Shown: one piece after another, positions 25,556 through 34,395 of the stretch
Position numbering within the stretch: the stretch's first letter is position 1
Layout of the letters: every line of letters begins with the position of its first letter
NCBI RefSeq assembly: GCF_002836475.1
Contig: NZ_PJBJ01000030.1
Span: 806,001 to 870,000, forward strand
Source of the DNA: Flavobacterium sp. ALD4
Lineage (GTDB): Bacteria; Bacteroidota; Bacteroidia; Flavobacteriales; Flavobacteriaceae
Direction of reading: 5' to 3'
Length of the DNA: 64,000 nucleotides
Notes under the pieces: generated by a model
Told to the model about the DNA's origin: nothing
The model's input: the letters and a program-made list of their open reading frames with translations, nothing else
Database searches by the model: none
Made by a program: the position numbers and the translations under genes

Positions 25556-25601
25556 AGCTTTTTAAAAAGATTTTACAGCAATCTAAGGTCTTTTTTGTTT
25601 T
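25556..25601. repeat. Third, degenerate copy of the att/terminator sequence
   Basis: AGCTTTTT, then AAAAAGATTTTACAGCAATC and TAAGGTCTTTTTTG closely follow the terminator part of the att repeats at 8090 and 23465. The hairpin is weakened by two stem changes. The copy ends exactly where tRNA-Arg begins. It may be a scar of an older integration or a duplicated tRNA terminator. Confidence 0.65.
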
Positions 25602-25673
25602 AGCCCTGTAGTTCAACGGATAGAATGGGAGTTTCCTAAACTTTTGATCCGAGTTCGATTCTCGGCGGGGCTA
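25602..25673 (+). tRNA. tRNA-Arg (CCT)
   Basis: 72 nt. Acceptor AGCCCTG/CGGGGCT, D stem GTTC/GAAT, anticodon stem GGAGT/ACTTT with two G-T pairs, anticodon CCT at 25635-25637, T stem CCGAG/CTCGG. The D and anticodon stems contain several G-T pairs, somewhat weaker than usual, but the fold is complete. CCA is not encoded. Confidence 0.88.
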
Positions 25674-26145
25674 CAAAACCACTAGAAATAACTACTCCTT
25701 CCTTTGGAGCGAAGTATTGATTTACTAATTCCCTTAGATATATTGTGGCCTGTAGTATAACTAGTTCTTCTCGTCAAAAAGAATACAATTCATGTGCTTA
25801 AACTACAAAAAAAACATAGCCGGCGACTATAGGTATTCTTCATTTATAATTTTGCCAAGTCATTGAGACATGAGAAAAATTACAACTATCGTTCTTTATT
25901 GTTTTATAACAATAAACAATAATTGCTACAATTGATTTGCAAACCGCACACAAGAACTACTCAAGCTCATTACTTATCAAGTCGTTCTAATTTTTTAACT
26001 AATGCCTTCCCTGCTATTTTCAATGTGCTTTGTAAAATGCAACATTTCGCGCTAGTCTGTACTCCTAGTTTTGGGCTTTTTTTATTTAGTTGGCTTTTAA
26101 TAATCAGAACTAACAGCTTATTATTTGCTGTCATACCACATTTTT
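25674..26145. other. Intergenic region, at most one doubtful small gene
   Basis: 472 bp after tRNA-Arg. A minus-strand frame of 64 codons (25970-26164) overlaps the 3' end of the DUF2452 gene by 19 bp. Its basic C-terminus (LKIAGKALVKKLERLDK) looks protein-like, but I know no homolog. The plus-strand frame over the same bases is Phe/Leu-rich and reads as its shadow. Confidence 0.4.
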
Positions 26146-26164
26146 TTAATTGAGTAATATCCAT
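25970..26164 (-). CDS. Doubtful small basic protein (64 aa)
   Basis: 64 residues, starting MDITQLKKCGMTANNK and rich in Lys, with three Cys. It would be translationally coupled to DUF2452 through a 19-bp overlap. Supported only by composition and position; not recognised. Confidence 0.28.
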   Translation of the reverse strand: MDITQLKKCGMTANNKLLVLIIKSQLNKKSPKLGVQTSAKCCILQSTLKIAGKALVKKLERLDK

Positions 26165-26544
26165 TTTTTTTCACTGTTTAATTTAAAAGTACCAATGTGT
26201 TCTTTATTCCATTCTTGCGGCCCTATCAACGAAAGAAAGTTTAACCCTGCAGCATCTCTATATAAATGGTAAATTTCGCCAATAACTGGTTCAAATGAGA
26301 ATTTCGAATTATAAACTAATTCATTCCATTCGTATTCTTCCATTAAATTTTGATACTGTATTTTTAGCTCGTTAAACTTACTTTCAAACTGCTTGTTTAC
26401 ATTGCTAATCCCCCTGCTTTTCCACGAGACAACATCATCCATTCTAATCACCGGTGCCCCTACATTAGTACCATATGGCAATACACTTGCATTAAATCCT
26501 TCGTCATCTGAATATACAACATTATCCGGTTTTTTACTTTCCAT
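26146..26544 (-). CDS. DUF2452 family protein
   Basis: 132 residues. KPDNVVYSDDEGFNASVLPY, then GTNVGAPVIRMDDV, NELVYNSKFSFEPVIGEIYH and SLIGPQEWNKEHIGTF are all hallmarks of DUF2452, a short family of unknown function. The length is about normal. Upstream on the same strand a -7-like element TAACTTTG (26638-26631) can serve as promoter. The gene is a stable island within otherwise decayed DNA. Confidence 0.9.
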   Translation of the reverse strand: MESKKPDNVVYSDDEGFNASVLPYGTNVGAPVIRMDDVVSWKSRGISNVNKQFESKFNELKIQYQNLMEEYEWNELVYNSKFSFEPVIGEIYHLYRDAAGLNFLSLIGPQEWNKEHIGTFKLNSEKKWILLN

Positions 26545-26630
26545 GCTATTTGCTTTTTAAATTTATTATTAAATGAAGACCAAAAATTATTTATTGAAAA
26601 CAAATAATTAGTTGTTTAACATTTATTGCG

Positions 26631-26638
26631 CAAAGTTA
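26631..26638 (-). promoter_or_regulatory. Candidate -7 element for the DUF2452 gene
   Basis: On the minus strand it reads TAACTTTG, fitting TAnnTTTG, 87 bp before the ATG. No clear TTG at -33. Confidence 0.45.
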
Positions 26639-26740
26639 AACAAAAATAATCAGTTCCCTTTTGGGAAATTAATTTATTTAAAGAAATAATGTATTGATCA
26701 AAATCAGTTTAAAACGGGAACAAAAAGTGAACTAATTTAA

Positions 26741-27005
26741 TTCAAAAACAACCGACTGTTTTTATCAATAAGCAATCATAAGTCTAATTCTTAGCTGAAA
26801 AAATCGTCGCCATAATTAGAATTGAAAAATGACTGACAGATCACATCGCCCGGAAAACGTTTACCTCAACCGTACCTCCATGTGATTGTGCACCAATGGA
26901 AATCGTTTCATCGTTATTGGCTCATTCGAGTAGAGTTATCACACAAGAACGTTACTGAAAAGTAGTACAGGAGAAAATTAGTGCGGAGATGCAGAAATTG
27001 AAATA
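26741..27005 (+). pseudogene. Decayed 3' end of a tyrosine integrase gene
   Basis: Reading codon by codon gives LFLSISNHKSNS-stop, a one-base frame slip, IIRIEK-stop-LTDHIARKTFTSTV, PMEIVSSLLAHSSRVITQER, Y-stop-KVVQEKISAEMQKLK. This aligns with the C-terminal 90 residues of the functional integrase at 8334-9548, including H-x-x-R, the LLxHS His and the nucleophile Tyr. It has at least three stop codons and one frameshift, so it is dead. It marks an older integration event in this area. Confidence 0.88.
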
Positions 27006-27184
27006 GCGCTAAAAGAGGGTATTACTATTGCCTTTGTTGATTAAATAATCAATATCTTGCTAAATAATAAATTAAGCTCGTTTACGGCGAAAAAACAACC
27101 AATTTTGGATAGACTGTAGCCCTATTACGGGCAGGATAACCAAAACACAGTGATTTTAACCACTATTCGATTAAATAAAAAAAA

Positions 27185-27658
27185 ATGACAAGACTACTAA
27201 TAATATTCATACTTTCTTTAACCCTTTTCAGCTGCAATAATAAATCAAAGGAGTCGCAATTGAAAGAAAAAGAACTTGCGACAGAGCAAGCCGATACAAC
27301 TCAATCTAGTTTGGGTGCACAAGCAGCCGATGTAGACACACAAATACCTCCAATAGTTACAAAAAATACAAAAAAATCTAAAAATAGAAAATTACGATTT
27401 TTACACTATTCAAATGTAGACTTGCGTGCTTATTTTGATGATGGAACTATTATTACCTGTCCACGATGTGATTTGACGAAAGAAAATGTTGAAAACCTTC
27501 AAAGTAATATTTCAGAAGAATCACTACAAACATATGAGCTGAAAGACGATGGAAGTTTACTTATTGACGGTTGGAAACATGAATATCCATATGTAAATAA
27601 GAAAGAAAGTTATGAAGGATGGGCTATGATTAATTATAAATGGTTCGTCAAGTATTAA
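27185..27658 (+). CDS. Hypothetical lipoprotein (157 aa)
   Basis: 157 residues. The lipobox LFSC gives Cys17 after a 16-residue hydrophobic signal. A polar, Lys/Gln-rich linker (about 20-70) leads to a compact domain (FLHYSNVDLRAYFDDGTII then TCPRCD, GWAMINYKWFVKY). The CPRC pair could bind metal or form a disulphide. No family recognised. The gene is isolated, with no close neighbours on its strand. Confidence 0.7.
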   Translation: MTRLLIIFILSLTLFSCNNKSKESQLKEKELATEQADTTQSSLGAQAADVDTQIPPIVTKNTKKSKNRKLRFLHYSNVDLRAYFDDGTIITCPRCDLTKENVENLQSNISEESLQTYELKDDGSLLIDGWKHEYPYVNKKESYEGWAMINYKWFVKY

Positions 27659-27910
27659 ATACGCTGCTGTTAACATAAGTTTGAAATAGCCGCTGACGAA
27701 TTGGTATTAAGTACTATCATCGGGTTGTATAGTAAGTCCGGAATTGACCCATTTAAAATATTCCCTCGCATTCAAACCCCATTGACAACTTGCACGAATA
27801 AAAAATCACTATTGGGTTTATAGTTGCCGTACACAAATCAAAAAGGCGGCTGTCCTCTAAATAGCCACATTACAATACCTCAAAAACAGAAACAATCCGA
27901 AGCAAGTCGA

Positions 27911-27938
27911 AAACCATCCTCACCGATGGTTTTTTTTG
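27911..27938 (+). terminator. Terminator-like hairpin
   Basis: AAACCATC, loop CTCACC, GATGGTTT and a T run; no gene immediately upstream. Confidence 0.6.
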
Positions 27939-28171
27939 TTCCCTATTTTATTTTCTCTCTTTTTAATAAAAAAAATACGCTGTCACCCCCTGATAAAAGG
28001 CTGAAATTCCATTTTTTATCAATTATTTACAAAAAAAATGAGGCCTTTACGGGAAGCCGTAAGGAAAGCTCAAAACTGGCCTGTACATTTACATTAGGTA
28101 ACATAAGGTATTGCTTTGCAGCGTCCATTATTCTTGTAGGTTTTTTGGATGTGTACGTAAAGTGAAAAAAT

Positions 28172-28197
28172 GGCTATCGGAAACGATAGCCTTTTTT
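28172..28197 (+). terminator. Terminator-like hairpin
   Basis: GGCTATCG, tetraloop GAAA, CGATAGCC and six T: a perfect 8-bp stem, with no gene upstream. Confidence 0.7.
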
Positions 28198-28533
28198 GTT
28201 AAGACCCCTTCGCTTAATTTAGTACAGTGAATGGGACGAAAAGTCTCCGTTTACGGGAAGATGCGTGGAGAGACCAACGAAGCCGGTTATGTTTGCTTAA
28301 TATCTGAATTTCAGTTATAAAAAAATAAAACTTTGGAGCCAGCACCTTGGAAGAGCGTGTTGATTAAGGGAAGTTTCAATACCGTTATCCATTGGTAACG
28401 CTGTTCTTGACTGCAACAGCCGCTTCTGGAGCCCGGGGAAGTTTCCTACCAAAGTTTATCTCAAAGGCTTTTGCCCCCTTTATGGAGTCTGTTTTTCAAA
28501 TTGGTTTTGGTTAAACAGTTGTCCTGAAGAAAG

Positions 28534-28561
28534 AGACCGTCGGTAACGATGGTCTTTTTTG
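28534..28561 (+). terminator. Terminator-like hairpin
   Basis: AGACCGTCG, loop GTAA, CGATGGTCT and six T; one G-T pair in a 9-bp stem. Confidence 0.65.
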
Positions 28562-28915
28562 TTTTTGATCCGAAGACGATTTATATCCAGGAGCTTTATC
28601 CTGCTCTACGCTCCACTCTTATTGATGCCCTTGTTTTTACTACTTCGTATTGGGTTATAGTTCGCCTTACAGAGAACTTTCTAATTTATAAAAACCATAA
28701 AAAATGAATGAAAAAATGAAGGCTGAATTGATTTCATCCTCCATTAACAACACCCCTAAGTCCTTCTCCACCTTTGTTGATGTCTTCTTCTGTTGAAACT
28801 GAAGCATCCAAAAAACCCCACTGCTTTCAATAATGCTTAAAGAAAACAACAATCAAATCCTTTTAGACATCATGCCTTTTTAAAAAGTAGCTTTTGCAAA
28901 GCTTTCTAAATTAGA

Positions 28916-28946
28916 TTGTTTCGCTTCTCTTGTTTTACTATCTTCG
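28916..28946 (+). promoter_or_regulatory. Candidate promoter of the sugar dehydrogenase gene
   Basis: TTG at 28916-28918, 20 bp, TATCTTCG at 28939-28946; one mismatch to TAnnTTTG. The ATG follows 41 bp later. Confidence 0.5.
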
Positions 28947-28987
28947 AGTGTTAGGATTTATTCAAACCCGATTTAAAAAATAAAATC

Positions 28988-30103
28988 ATGAACAAAATCA
29001 AACTATTTGTACTTTCCTTCATTATATATAGTTGTCAAGCCCAGCCCAATCCAAACGATGTCGCGCTTCAGGATGAAGTGAAAAACTATACTTTGGAAAC
29101 CGTTGTTGATGGTATTCCTATTCCTTGGGGAATGGCCTGGTTGCCGGACCGCTCCATGTTAGTCACCGAGAAAAGCGGAATTTTATACCACATCAAAAAC
29201 GGTGCAAAAACCGAAGTGAAGAATGTTCCCGCAGTCTACAATCGCGGTCAAGGCGGTTTGCTCGATATTGTGTTGCATCCTGATTATGCTGAAAATGGTT
29301 GGATTTACATCACTTATGCTTCCACGGAAGGCGAAGGAGAAGGCGGAAACACCAAACTCATTAGAGCCAAACTGGAAAATGAAAGTCTGACCCAAATAGA
29401 ATCACTATACAAATGCGGACCAAATACAACCAAGGGACAGCACTTTGGTTCCAAAATCGTTTTTGACAACGATGGCTATTTGTATTTCTCGGCTGGAGAA
29501 CGCGGGGCAGAGTTTGTCAATCCACAAGACATCACCCGAGACAACGGAAAAATTTACCGCCTCAATGCGGACGGCAGCGTTCCTGCAGACAACCCTTTTG
29601 TGGGAAAACCAGGTGCTAAAGAAGCTATTTATTCCTACGGGCATCGCAATCCACAAGGATTAGTCAAAAATCCAGTTACAGGCGCTATTTGGGATCACGA
29701 GCACGGTCCAAAAGGCGGGGACGAAATCAACATTATAAAAAAAGGCGCTAATTACGGTTGGCCGATCGTGACCTACGGTATCGATTATGATGGCACGACC
29801 ATTAGCGACAAAACCCAAAAACCAGGAATTGAAGATCCCATCTATTATTGGGTTCCTTCTATCGCTCCCTGCGGAATGACCTTTGTAACCGGAGACAAAT
29901 ATCCGCAATGGAAAGGGCACTTGCTAGTGGGTTCTTTAAAGTTTCAATATCTTCAATTAGTAAAATTAGATGGGGATAAAATCATTGGTAGACAAAAAAT
30001 TGCCACTGATATTGGTCGGGTACGTAACGTGGCACAAGGTCCGGACGGTTTTGTTTATCTGGGGGTAGAGGGAAAAGGAATTCTTAAAATTATACCTAAT
30101 TAA
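28988..30103 (+). CDS. PQQ-dependent sugar dehydrogenase family lipoprotein
   Basis: 371 residues. The signal peptide ends in a lipobox (IYSCQA, Cys16), so it is a lipid-anchored periplasmic or surface enzyme. The beta-propeller signatures of soluble glucose/aldose dehydrogenases are present: IPWGMAWLPD, GGLLDIVLHPDY, FSAGERG, YGHRNPQGL, HEHGPKGGDEIN and GANYGWP, with the His in HRNPQG as probable catalytic base and PQQ contact residues. It oxidises sugars and passes electrons on. A c-type cytochrome gene follows 134 bp later, a plausible acceptor. Confidence 0.92.
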   Translation: MNKIKLFVLSFIIYSCQAQPNPNDVALQDEVKNYTLETVVDGIPIPWGMAWLPDRSMLVTEKSGILYHIKNGAKTEVKNVPAVYNRGQGGLLDIVLHPDYAENGWIYITYASTEGEGEGGNTKLIRAKLENESLTQIESLYKCGPNTTKGQHFGSKIVFDNDGYLYFSAGERGAEFVNPQDITRDNGKIYRLNADGSVPADNPFVGKPGAKEAIYSYGHRNPQGLVKNPVTGAIWDHEHGPKGGDEINIIKKGANYGWPIVTYGIDYDGTTISDKTQKPGIEDPIYYWVPSIAPCGMTFVTGDKYPQWKGHLLVGSLKFQYLQLVKLDGDKIIGRQKIATDIGRVRNVAQGPDGFVYLGVEGKGILKIIPN

Positions 30104-30237
30104 ATTGCCTCGAGAAAAAGTCCAAATGGTATTAGTGAAATAATAGCTACAGCTTAACAGATAGTAAGAATCATTTTTAAATCTGTGGCAAAAACATCGA
30201 AGCAGCACTTTACGCAATTAAACCTAAAGAGATTAAA

Positions 30238-30693
30238 ATGATAATCCCAAAACTACACCTCGGCATCGCATTGTTTGCATCCGCTTATTTATTTTATTCC
30301 AATCCAAGCACTAGTTCAAAAACGAACTACCTTCCTGTTTCTGAAATCCAACAACAAACCCCTTTGCAAAAAAGCATCTCTAACGGAAAAGGAGTCTATG
30401 CTGATTTTTGTATGCAATGCCATCTTCCAAACGGAAAAGGAGATGGAGTTAATTTTCCCACTTTGGATGGGTCCAACTGGCTCAAAGAAAAAAGAACCCA
30501 AAGTATTCACGCGCTAAAATTTGGATTGAGCGGCCCTATTGTGGTCAACGGTAAGAAATTTAACAACGTCATGTCAGCGATGGGACTTAGTAATCAGGAA
30601 GTGACCGATGTGATGAATTACATCATGAATTCCTGGAGCAACAAACAAAAAAAGAGTGTTAGCCTTGAAGAAGTAGCACTGGTAAAAAAGTAA
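30238..30693 (+). CDS. c-type cytochrome, likely partner of the sugar dehydrogenase
   Basis: 151 residues. An N-terminal hydrophobic segment serves as signal or anchor. The haem motif CMQCH is at 58-62, and a Met (111 or 114 in NVMSAMGLS) should be the sixth ligand. The C-terminal helix EVTDVMNYIMNSW is typical of class I cytochromes. It acts in the periplasm as an electron carrier. Its position after a PQQ-type dehydrogenase suggests it takes those electrons. Confidence 0.92.
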   Translation: MIIPKLHLGIALFASAYLFYSNPSTSSKTNYLPVSEIQQQTPLQKSISNGKGVYADFCMQCHLPNGKGDGVNFPTLDGSNWLKEKRTQSIHALKFGLSGPIVVNGKKFNNVMSAMGLSNQEVTDVMNYIMNSWSNKQKKSVSLEEVALVKK

Positions 30694-30955
30694 GTAGGTT
30701 GAAATTATCAAAAACGTCAGTTCAGTTTATCTCGAATTTATTTCGGGAAGTGTTTTTTTTGTAATGACTGTCTCCAATGTGGCCTAAAACGGAAAATAGC
30801 CAACAGATGACACGGATTTGACTGGTGAAAACGGATTTTATTAACTTCTTCAATTACGATCTGCGATAATCCGCTAAAATCCGTTTCATCCACGTTCTAT
30901 AATATATCTTAAAAAGATAACGGATGCAGCTCATCTTGGAACTAAACTCAAGCTT

Positions 30956-33049
30956 TTACTTAAAAAGGTAGCTCAAGCTAATCCCTCCATAATAATTCCT
31001 AGGATTTCCGGGGTAGTACGCTCGCGGTTGTGCGTTTCCAAAACCTATTGCATTGGGTAAAATACTGGCGGCATACTTTGTGTTTCCAGCATTGTTGATT
31101 CCCGCACTTAATTCCGTTTTCAGGCTTTTCAATAGGGTAAAAGCGTAGCTTGCTTTAATATCTAAAAGACTATAGGCTTGGCTGTATTTGAAATTTCGGT
31201 CATTCATTGGGATTTTGCCCACTTTGCTAAAAGAAGTATTTAGATTAAAACCGCTTTGGGTACTTACATCCAGTCCTACGTTCCATTGCGCATCAGGGAC
31301 GCCGGTAAGTTCGTTTCCCGAATAATCATTAGCCCCATCAACAAAATCCTTAAATTTAAACCTATTTACTGTTCCCGAAAAATAAGAACTAAGTTCCCAT
31401 TGAGCCGTTTTTATAAGCTGATAATTTAATACATATTCGATACCAACATGCGAACTTTCGCCGGCATTGATTCCAATGTATTGATCTTCGGCAGTGCGTC
31501 TTGCTACTAGTAAATTACTAATTTGAGCACTAAAGAAAGTCAACTCAGTATACAATTTATTATTCAGGCCATGCATCTTCAATCCCAGTTCATAGTTCCA
31601 CCCTATTTCGGGTTTTAGATTGGTGTTAATCTCGCCTCCGGGAGTCAACGTTTCCGCAACTGTTGGTGTTGAAAACCCTTTACTAATGGCCGCATATATC
31701 GTTTTGGTTTTAGTGAAGCTATAGGAAAGTCCTGCTCTCGGGGACCATACTTCCCCAAAGGTATAGGCCAATTCTGGAACTGTTTCCACTGCCGCAAAAA
31801 GATCGCACAAGGAATAGCGTGTGGTATTAAAGGCCAGACCTGTTTCTAAATGAAGTTTTTGGGACAATGAAAAATCAGCTTGTAAAAAATAATTTTGGTA
31901 GCTGCTATTCTGTTGCTTGTTGCTGAATTGGGCTCCGGCAATACTCCCTTGATTGGGTTGCGAAGCATATAAATTTTTGAAAAGAGAAAAAGTATATGCA
32001 TCAAAAGCCATCTCCGTCCCCAAACTAGTCTCAAATGGCACAGACCAGAGTGTGTCTTTGTAATTCAAAGTAGAGCGAAAACCAATACTGTTTGTTTGAT
32101 CATCTAAGATATCGAAAGGTCTTGGCTCGTAGGCATTTTTAAAATTGGAAAAAACACTAGATTTAAAACTCCATTTTTCAGACAATTGCTGGTGGTACCC
32201 AACGCCCATGATTAATTTGTCGTAGGATTCATATCCTTGTGCCTGAGCCCAATTGCTCGCCGCTTTTTCGGGATGATTATTAAAATCGCCCTCGTTAATA
32301 GAACTGGGAATGTAGGCTTTGAGGTGGGTATAAATGCCTATAAATGACAATTCTGCTTTGGCGTTTACCTTTTGTTGGCCTTGTAGCGTAAGTGATTTTC
32401 GGTCATAAGAGGAATTTTGGCGAAAGCCATCACTTTGTAAATGACTGTAATTAACGGAACCCATGGTGGCGGCTTTACCATAATTTCCAGAAAAGTTTTG
32501 TTTCAAGAGTCCAAAACTTCCATAGGTAGTGGTTGCTTTGGTCAAGAATTCATCAGCTGGAACCTCGCGGGCAAACAAATTTATAACACCTCCCAAACCG
32601 GAACCAAAGCTGGTGCTATTGGGTCCTTTGATGATTTCGATGCTCCCGATAGTCTCCATATCAATGTCTTCAATCGTCGATTCGCCTTCGGCATTCGTTA
32701 ACGGGATTCCTTCAAAATATGTTTTTATTTTCTGGGTTCCATACTGGGAACGGGAGCCAATACCGCGAATGCTGATTCTACTAGTGTTTAAAGCACCTTG
32801 TTGCATATACACACCGGGAATTTTATTGAGCACTGAAGTCAGAATGACACCGTCACTTTTATCAAGATCCTTTCTGCTGATAACCACTATAGAGGCTGCA
32901 CTGTTTTGAAGTGTCGCTGTTGTGGGAGAAGCCAGTATGGTTATTGCAGGAAGTGCCGTGGTGTCTTTATTGACCTGACTGAAAACTACCCCGTGATGCA
33001 CAAACAGAAATAGGATAACGTAAAAAAAATGGAACTGTTTATACACCAA
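30956..33049 (-). CDS. TonB-dependent receptor (siderophore/metal type)
   Basis: 697 residues, the classical length without an N-terminal carboxypeptidase-like domain. The signal peptide ends near GVVFSQ. The plug domain (about 40-160) includes TSVLNKIPGVYMQQGALNTS and SIRGIGSRSQYGTQKIKTYF, then IEIIKGPNSTSFGSGLGGVI. The barrel runs to the C-terminus (YYGGISLSYLFK). Similar proteins import ferric chelates, vitamin B12 or copper; the ligand is uncertain. Convergent with the cytochrome gene. Confidence 0.92.
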   Translation of the reverse strand: MVYKQFHFFYVILFLFVHHGVVFSQVNKDTTALPAITILASPTTATLQNSAASIVVISRKDLDKSDGVILTSVLNKIPGVYMQQGALNTSRISIRGIGSRSQYGTQKIKTYFEGIPLTNAEGESTIEDIDMETIGSIEIIKGPNSTSFGSGLGGVINLFAREVPADEFLTKATTTYGSFGLLKQNFSGNYGKAATMGSVNYSHLQSDGFRQNSSYDRKSLTLQGQQKVNAKAELSFIGIYTHLKAYIPSSINEGDFNNHPEKAASNWAQAQGYESYDKLIMGVGYHQQLSEKWSFKSSVFSNFKNAYEPRPFDILDDQTNSIGFRSTLNYKDTLWSVPFETSLGTEMAFDAYTFSLFKNLYASQPNQGSIAGAQFSNKQQNSSYQNYFLQADFSLSQKLHLETGLAFNTTRYSLCDLFAAVETVPELAYTFGEVWSPRAGLSYSFTKTKTIYAAISKGFSTPTVAETLTPGGEINTNLKPEIGWNYELGLKMHGLNNKLYTELTFFSAQISNLLVARRTAEDQYIGINAGESSHVGIEYVLNYQLIKTAQWELSSYFSGTVNRFKFKDFVDGANDYSGNELTGVPDAQWNVGLDVSTQSGFNLNTSFSKVGKIPMNDRNFKYSQAYSLLDIKASYAFTLLKSLKTELSAGINNAGNTKYAASILPNAIGFGNAQPRAYYPGNPRNYYGGISLSYLFK

Positions 33050-33358
33050 CTTTGTTTTAAATAAAGATTAAAAAGGGGTATAAAGCTACGCTATTCTGTT
33101 TTGCTATCAAAAATCCGTAGCCAATAAAATTAGTTGTGATTCTATTTTAAAACCAATACCGCTCCTCGAAAAATTATAGCTTGTTTCCTGTATTTCTAAT
33201 GTGCTTTATCGACCTGCTCTTTTTGCAAAAAACTCATACTACAACTATCTGCGGCACTATCCGTGAATTATATAAAAAATATAGCTTCGGAATACTTTTT
33301 TAATACGTACCCCGTTCTTTTAAAACAATACCTTTGCACTAAACACAAGATTTATTTT
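33050..33358. other. Divergent promoter region
   Basis: 309 bp between the receptor gene (minus) and a lipoprotein gene (plus). It carries the -7 element TACCTTTG at 33329-33336 for the plus-strand gene. No gene seen. Confidence 0.5.
33329..33336 (+). promoter_or_regulatory. Candidate -7 element of the lipoprotein/deacetylase pair
   Basis: TACCTTTG, 23 bp before the ATG at 33359. It also argues that frames beginning further upstream are not translated. Confidence 0.55.
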
Positions 33359-34384
33359 ATGAAAAATTACGCACTTGCACTTCTTATACCTTCGCTTTTC
33401 TTTTTTGTTTCCAGCTGTAATAATACCAAAGCTGCCGATGAAAAAAAAGAGTTGAAAAAAATAACTGTTGTCGCCGTTGATTCTGTAAAGAAAAAAGCAA
33501 TCAATACAATCGACACCGTTGACTACAACAAAAGAATGCTGGCTTTAAGCAATAACGACACCACGGGAAGATGGCCAGTAAAAACGCCTTATCCATTGCC
33601 GGGCGCCTTATTGCCTTACAATAGAATCATCGCGTTTTACGGAAATTTATATTCCACAAGAATGGGGATTTTGGGAGAAATTCCAAGAGCCGAAATGATC
33701 AAAAAATTACAGGGTGAGGTGGCTAAATGGCAGGCTGCAGACTCTACCACAAAAGCAATCCCAGCGTTACACTATATTGCCGTAACAGCACAAGGATCAC
33801 CCGGAAGAGACAATATGCACCGCATGCGCATGCCATTCAAACAAATCGACACGGTTCTTAAATGGGCAAAACCTATTGATGCTTTGGTATTTTTAGATAT
33901 CCAAGTGGGGCACAGTACCGTTAAAGCAGAAGTAACCGAACTGGTAAAATACCTTTCCTTACCTAATGTTCATTTAGGAATTGATCCTGAATTTTCACTA
34001 AAAAACGGACACGTTCCAGGTACTAAAATTGGTAGTTTTACCGCTGATGATATCAATGATGCCATTGATATCCTAGCTAAGGTTGTTCGTGAAAATAAGC
34101 TTCCGCCAAAAGTGCTTGTCGTACACCGTTTTACCCAAGGAATGATAACGGACTATAAAAAAATAAAAAAACTGCCTGAAGTACAAGTAGTGATGGATAT
34201 GGATGGCTTTGGGAGCAGAGTCTTGAAAAGATCGACCTACCTGACCTATATCTATAGAGAACCCGTGATGTTTACAGGGTTTAAATTATTTTACAAAAAT
34301 GACAATTGGAATAATTCAAAAATCTACACTCCTGAAGAGTTGTTGCAATTCACACCAAAACCAAGCTACATTCAATTTCAATAA
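33359..34384 (+). CDS. Lipoprotein, possible TIM-barrel enzyme of unknown function
   Basis: 341 residues from the ATG at 33359; an earlier in-frame ATG lies upstream of the predicted promoter and is rejected. The lipobox FVSSCN gives Cys20. The mature protein has a run of strand-ending acidic motifs (DALVFLDIQVG, VHLGIDPEFSL, KVLVVHRF, VVMDMDGFG, FTGFKLFYK) that resembles a beta/alpha-barrel with active-site carboxylates at strand ends, as in glycosidases. I do not recognise a named family. It is followed after 11 bp by a polysaccharide deacetylase, which supports a role on an extracellular or cell-wall glycan. Confidence 0.75.
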   Translation: MKNYALALLIPSLFFFVSSCNNTKAADEKKELKKITVVAVDSVKKKAINTIDTVDYNKRMLALSNNDTTGRWPVKTPYPLPGALLPYNRIIAFYGNLYSTRMGILGEIPRAEMIKKLQGEVAKWQAADSTTKAIPALHYIAVTAQGSPGRDNMHRMRMPFKQIDTVLKWAKPIDALVFLDIQVGHSTVKAEVTELVKYLSLPNVHLGIDPEFSLKNGHVPGTKIGSFTADDINDAIDILAKVVRENKLPPKVLVVHRFTQGMITDYKKIKKLPEVQVVMDMDGFGSRVLKRSTYLTYIYREPVMFTGFKLFYKNDNWNNSKIYTPEELLQFTPKPSYIQFQ

Positions 34385-34395
34385 TTTACCGGATA

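Larger units (their letters stand above)
26545..27184. other. Spacer with integrase remnant, otherwise empty
   Basis: 640 bp between the DUF2452 promoter and a small lipoprotein gene. Apart from the -7-like element and the integrase remnant I find no gene. AT-rich, with no strong hairpins. Confidence 0.5.
27659..28987. other. 1.3-kb gene-poor region with three terminator-like hairpins
   Basis: No credible gene. Three strong hairpins with T runs occur without an upstream gene (27911-27938, 28172-28197, 28534-28561). An imperfect direct repeat (ATTGGGTTTATAGTTGCCG near 27814 and ATTGGGTTATAGTTCGCC near 28651) is also present. This pattern fits a decayed accessory locus or a series of small unannotated RNAs. 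Confidence 0.5.

Noticed and set aside
27824..28165. 113-codon plus-strand frame
   Set aside because: Starts at TTG, runs straight through a terminator hairpin, and has low-complexity composition.
28667..28852. 61-codon minus-strand frame
   Set aside because: No promoter, no family, composition like shadow translation of AT-rich DNA.
33263..33358. Earlier ATG for the lipoprotein at 33359
   Set aside because: It lies upstream of the predicted promoter and would bury the lipoprotein signal peptide inside the protein.
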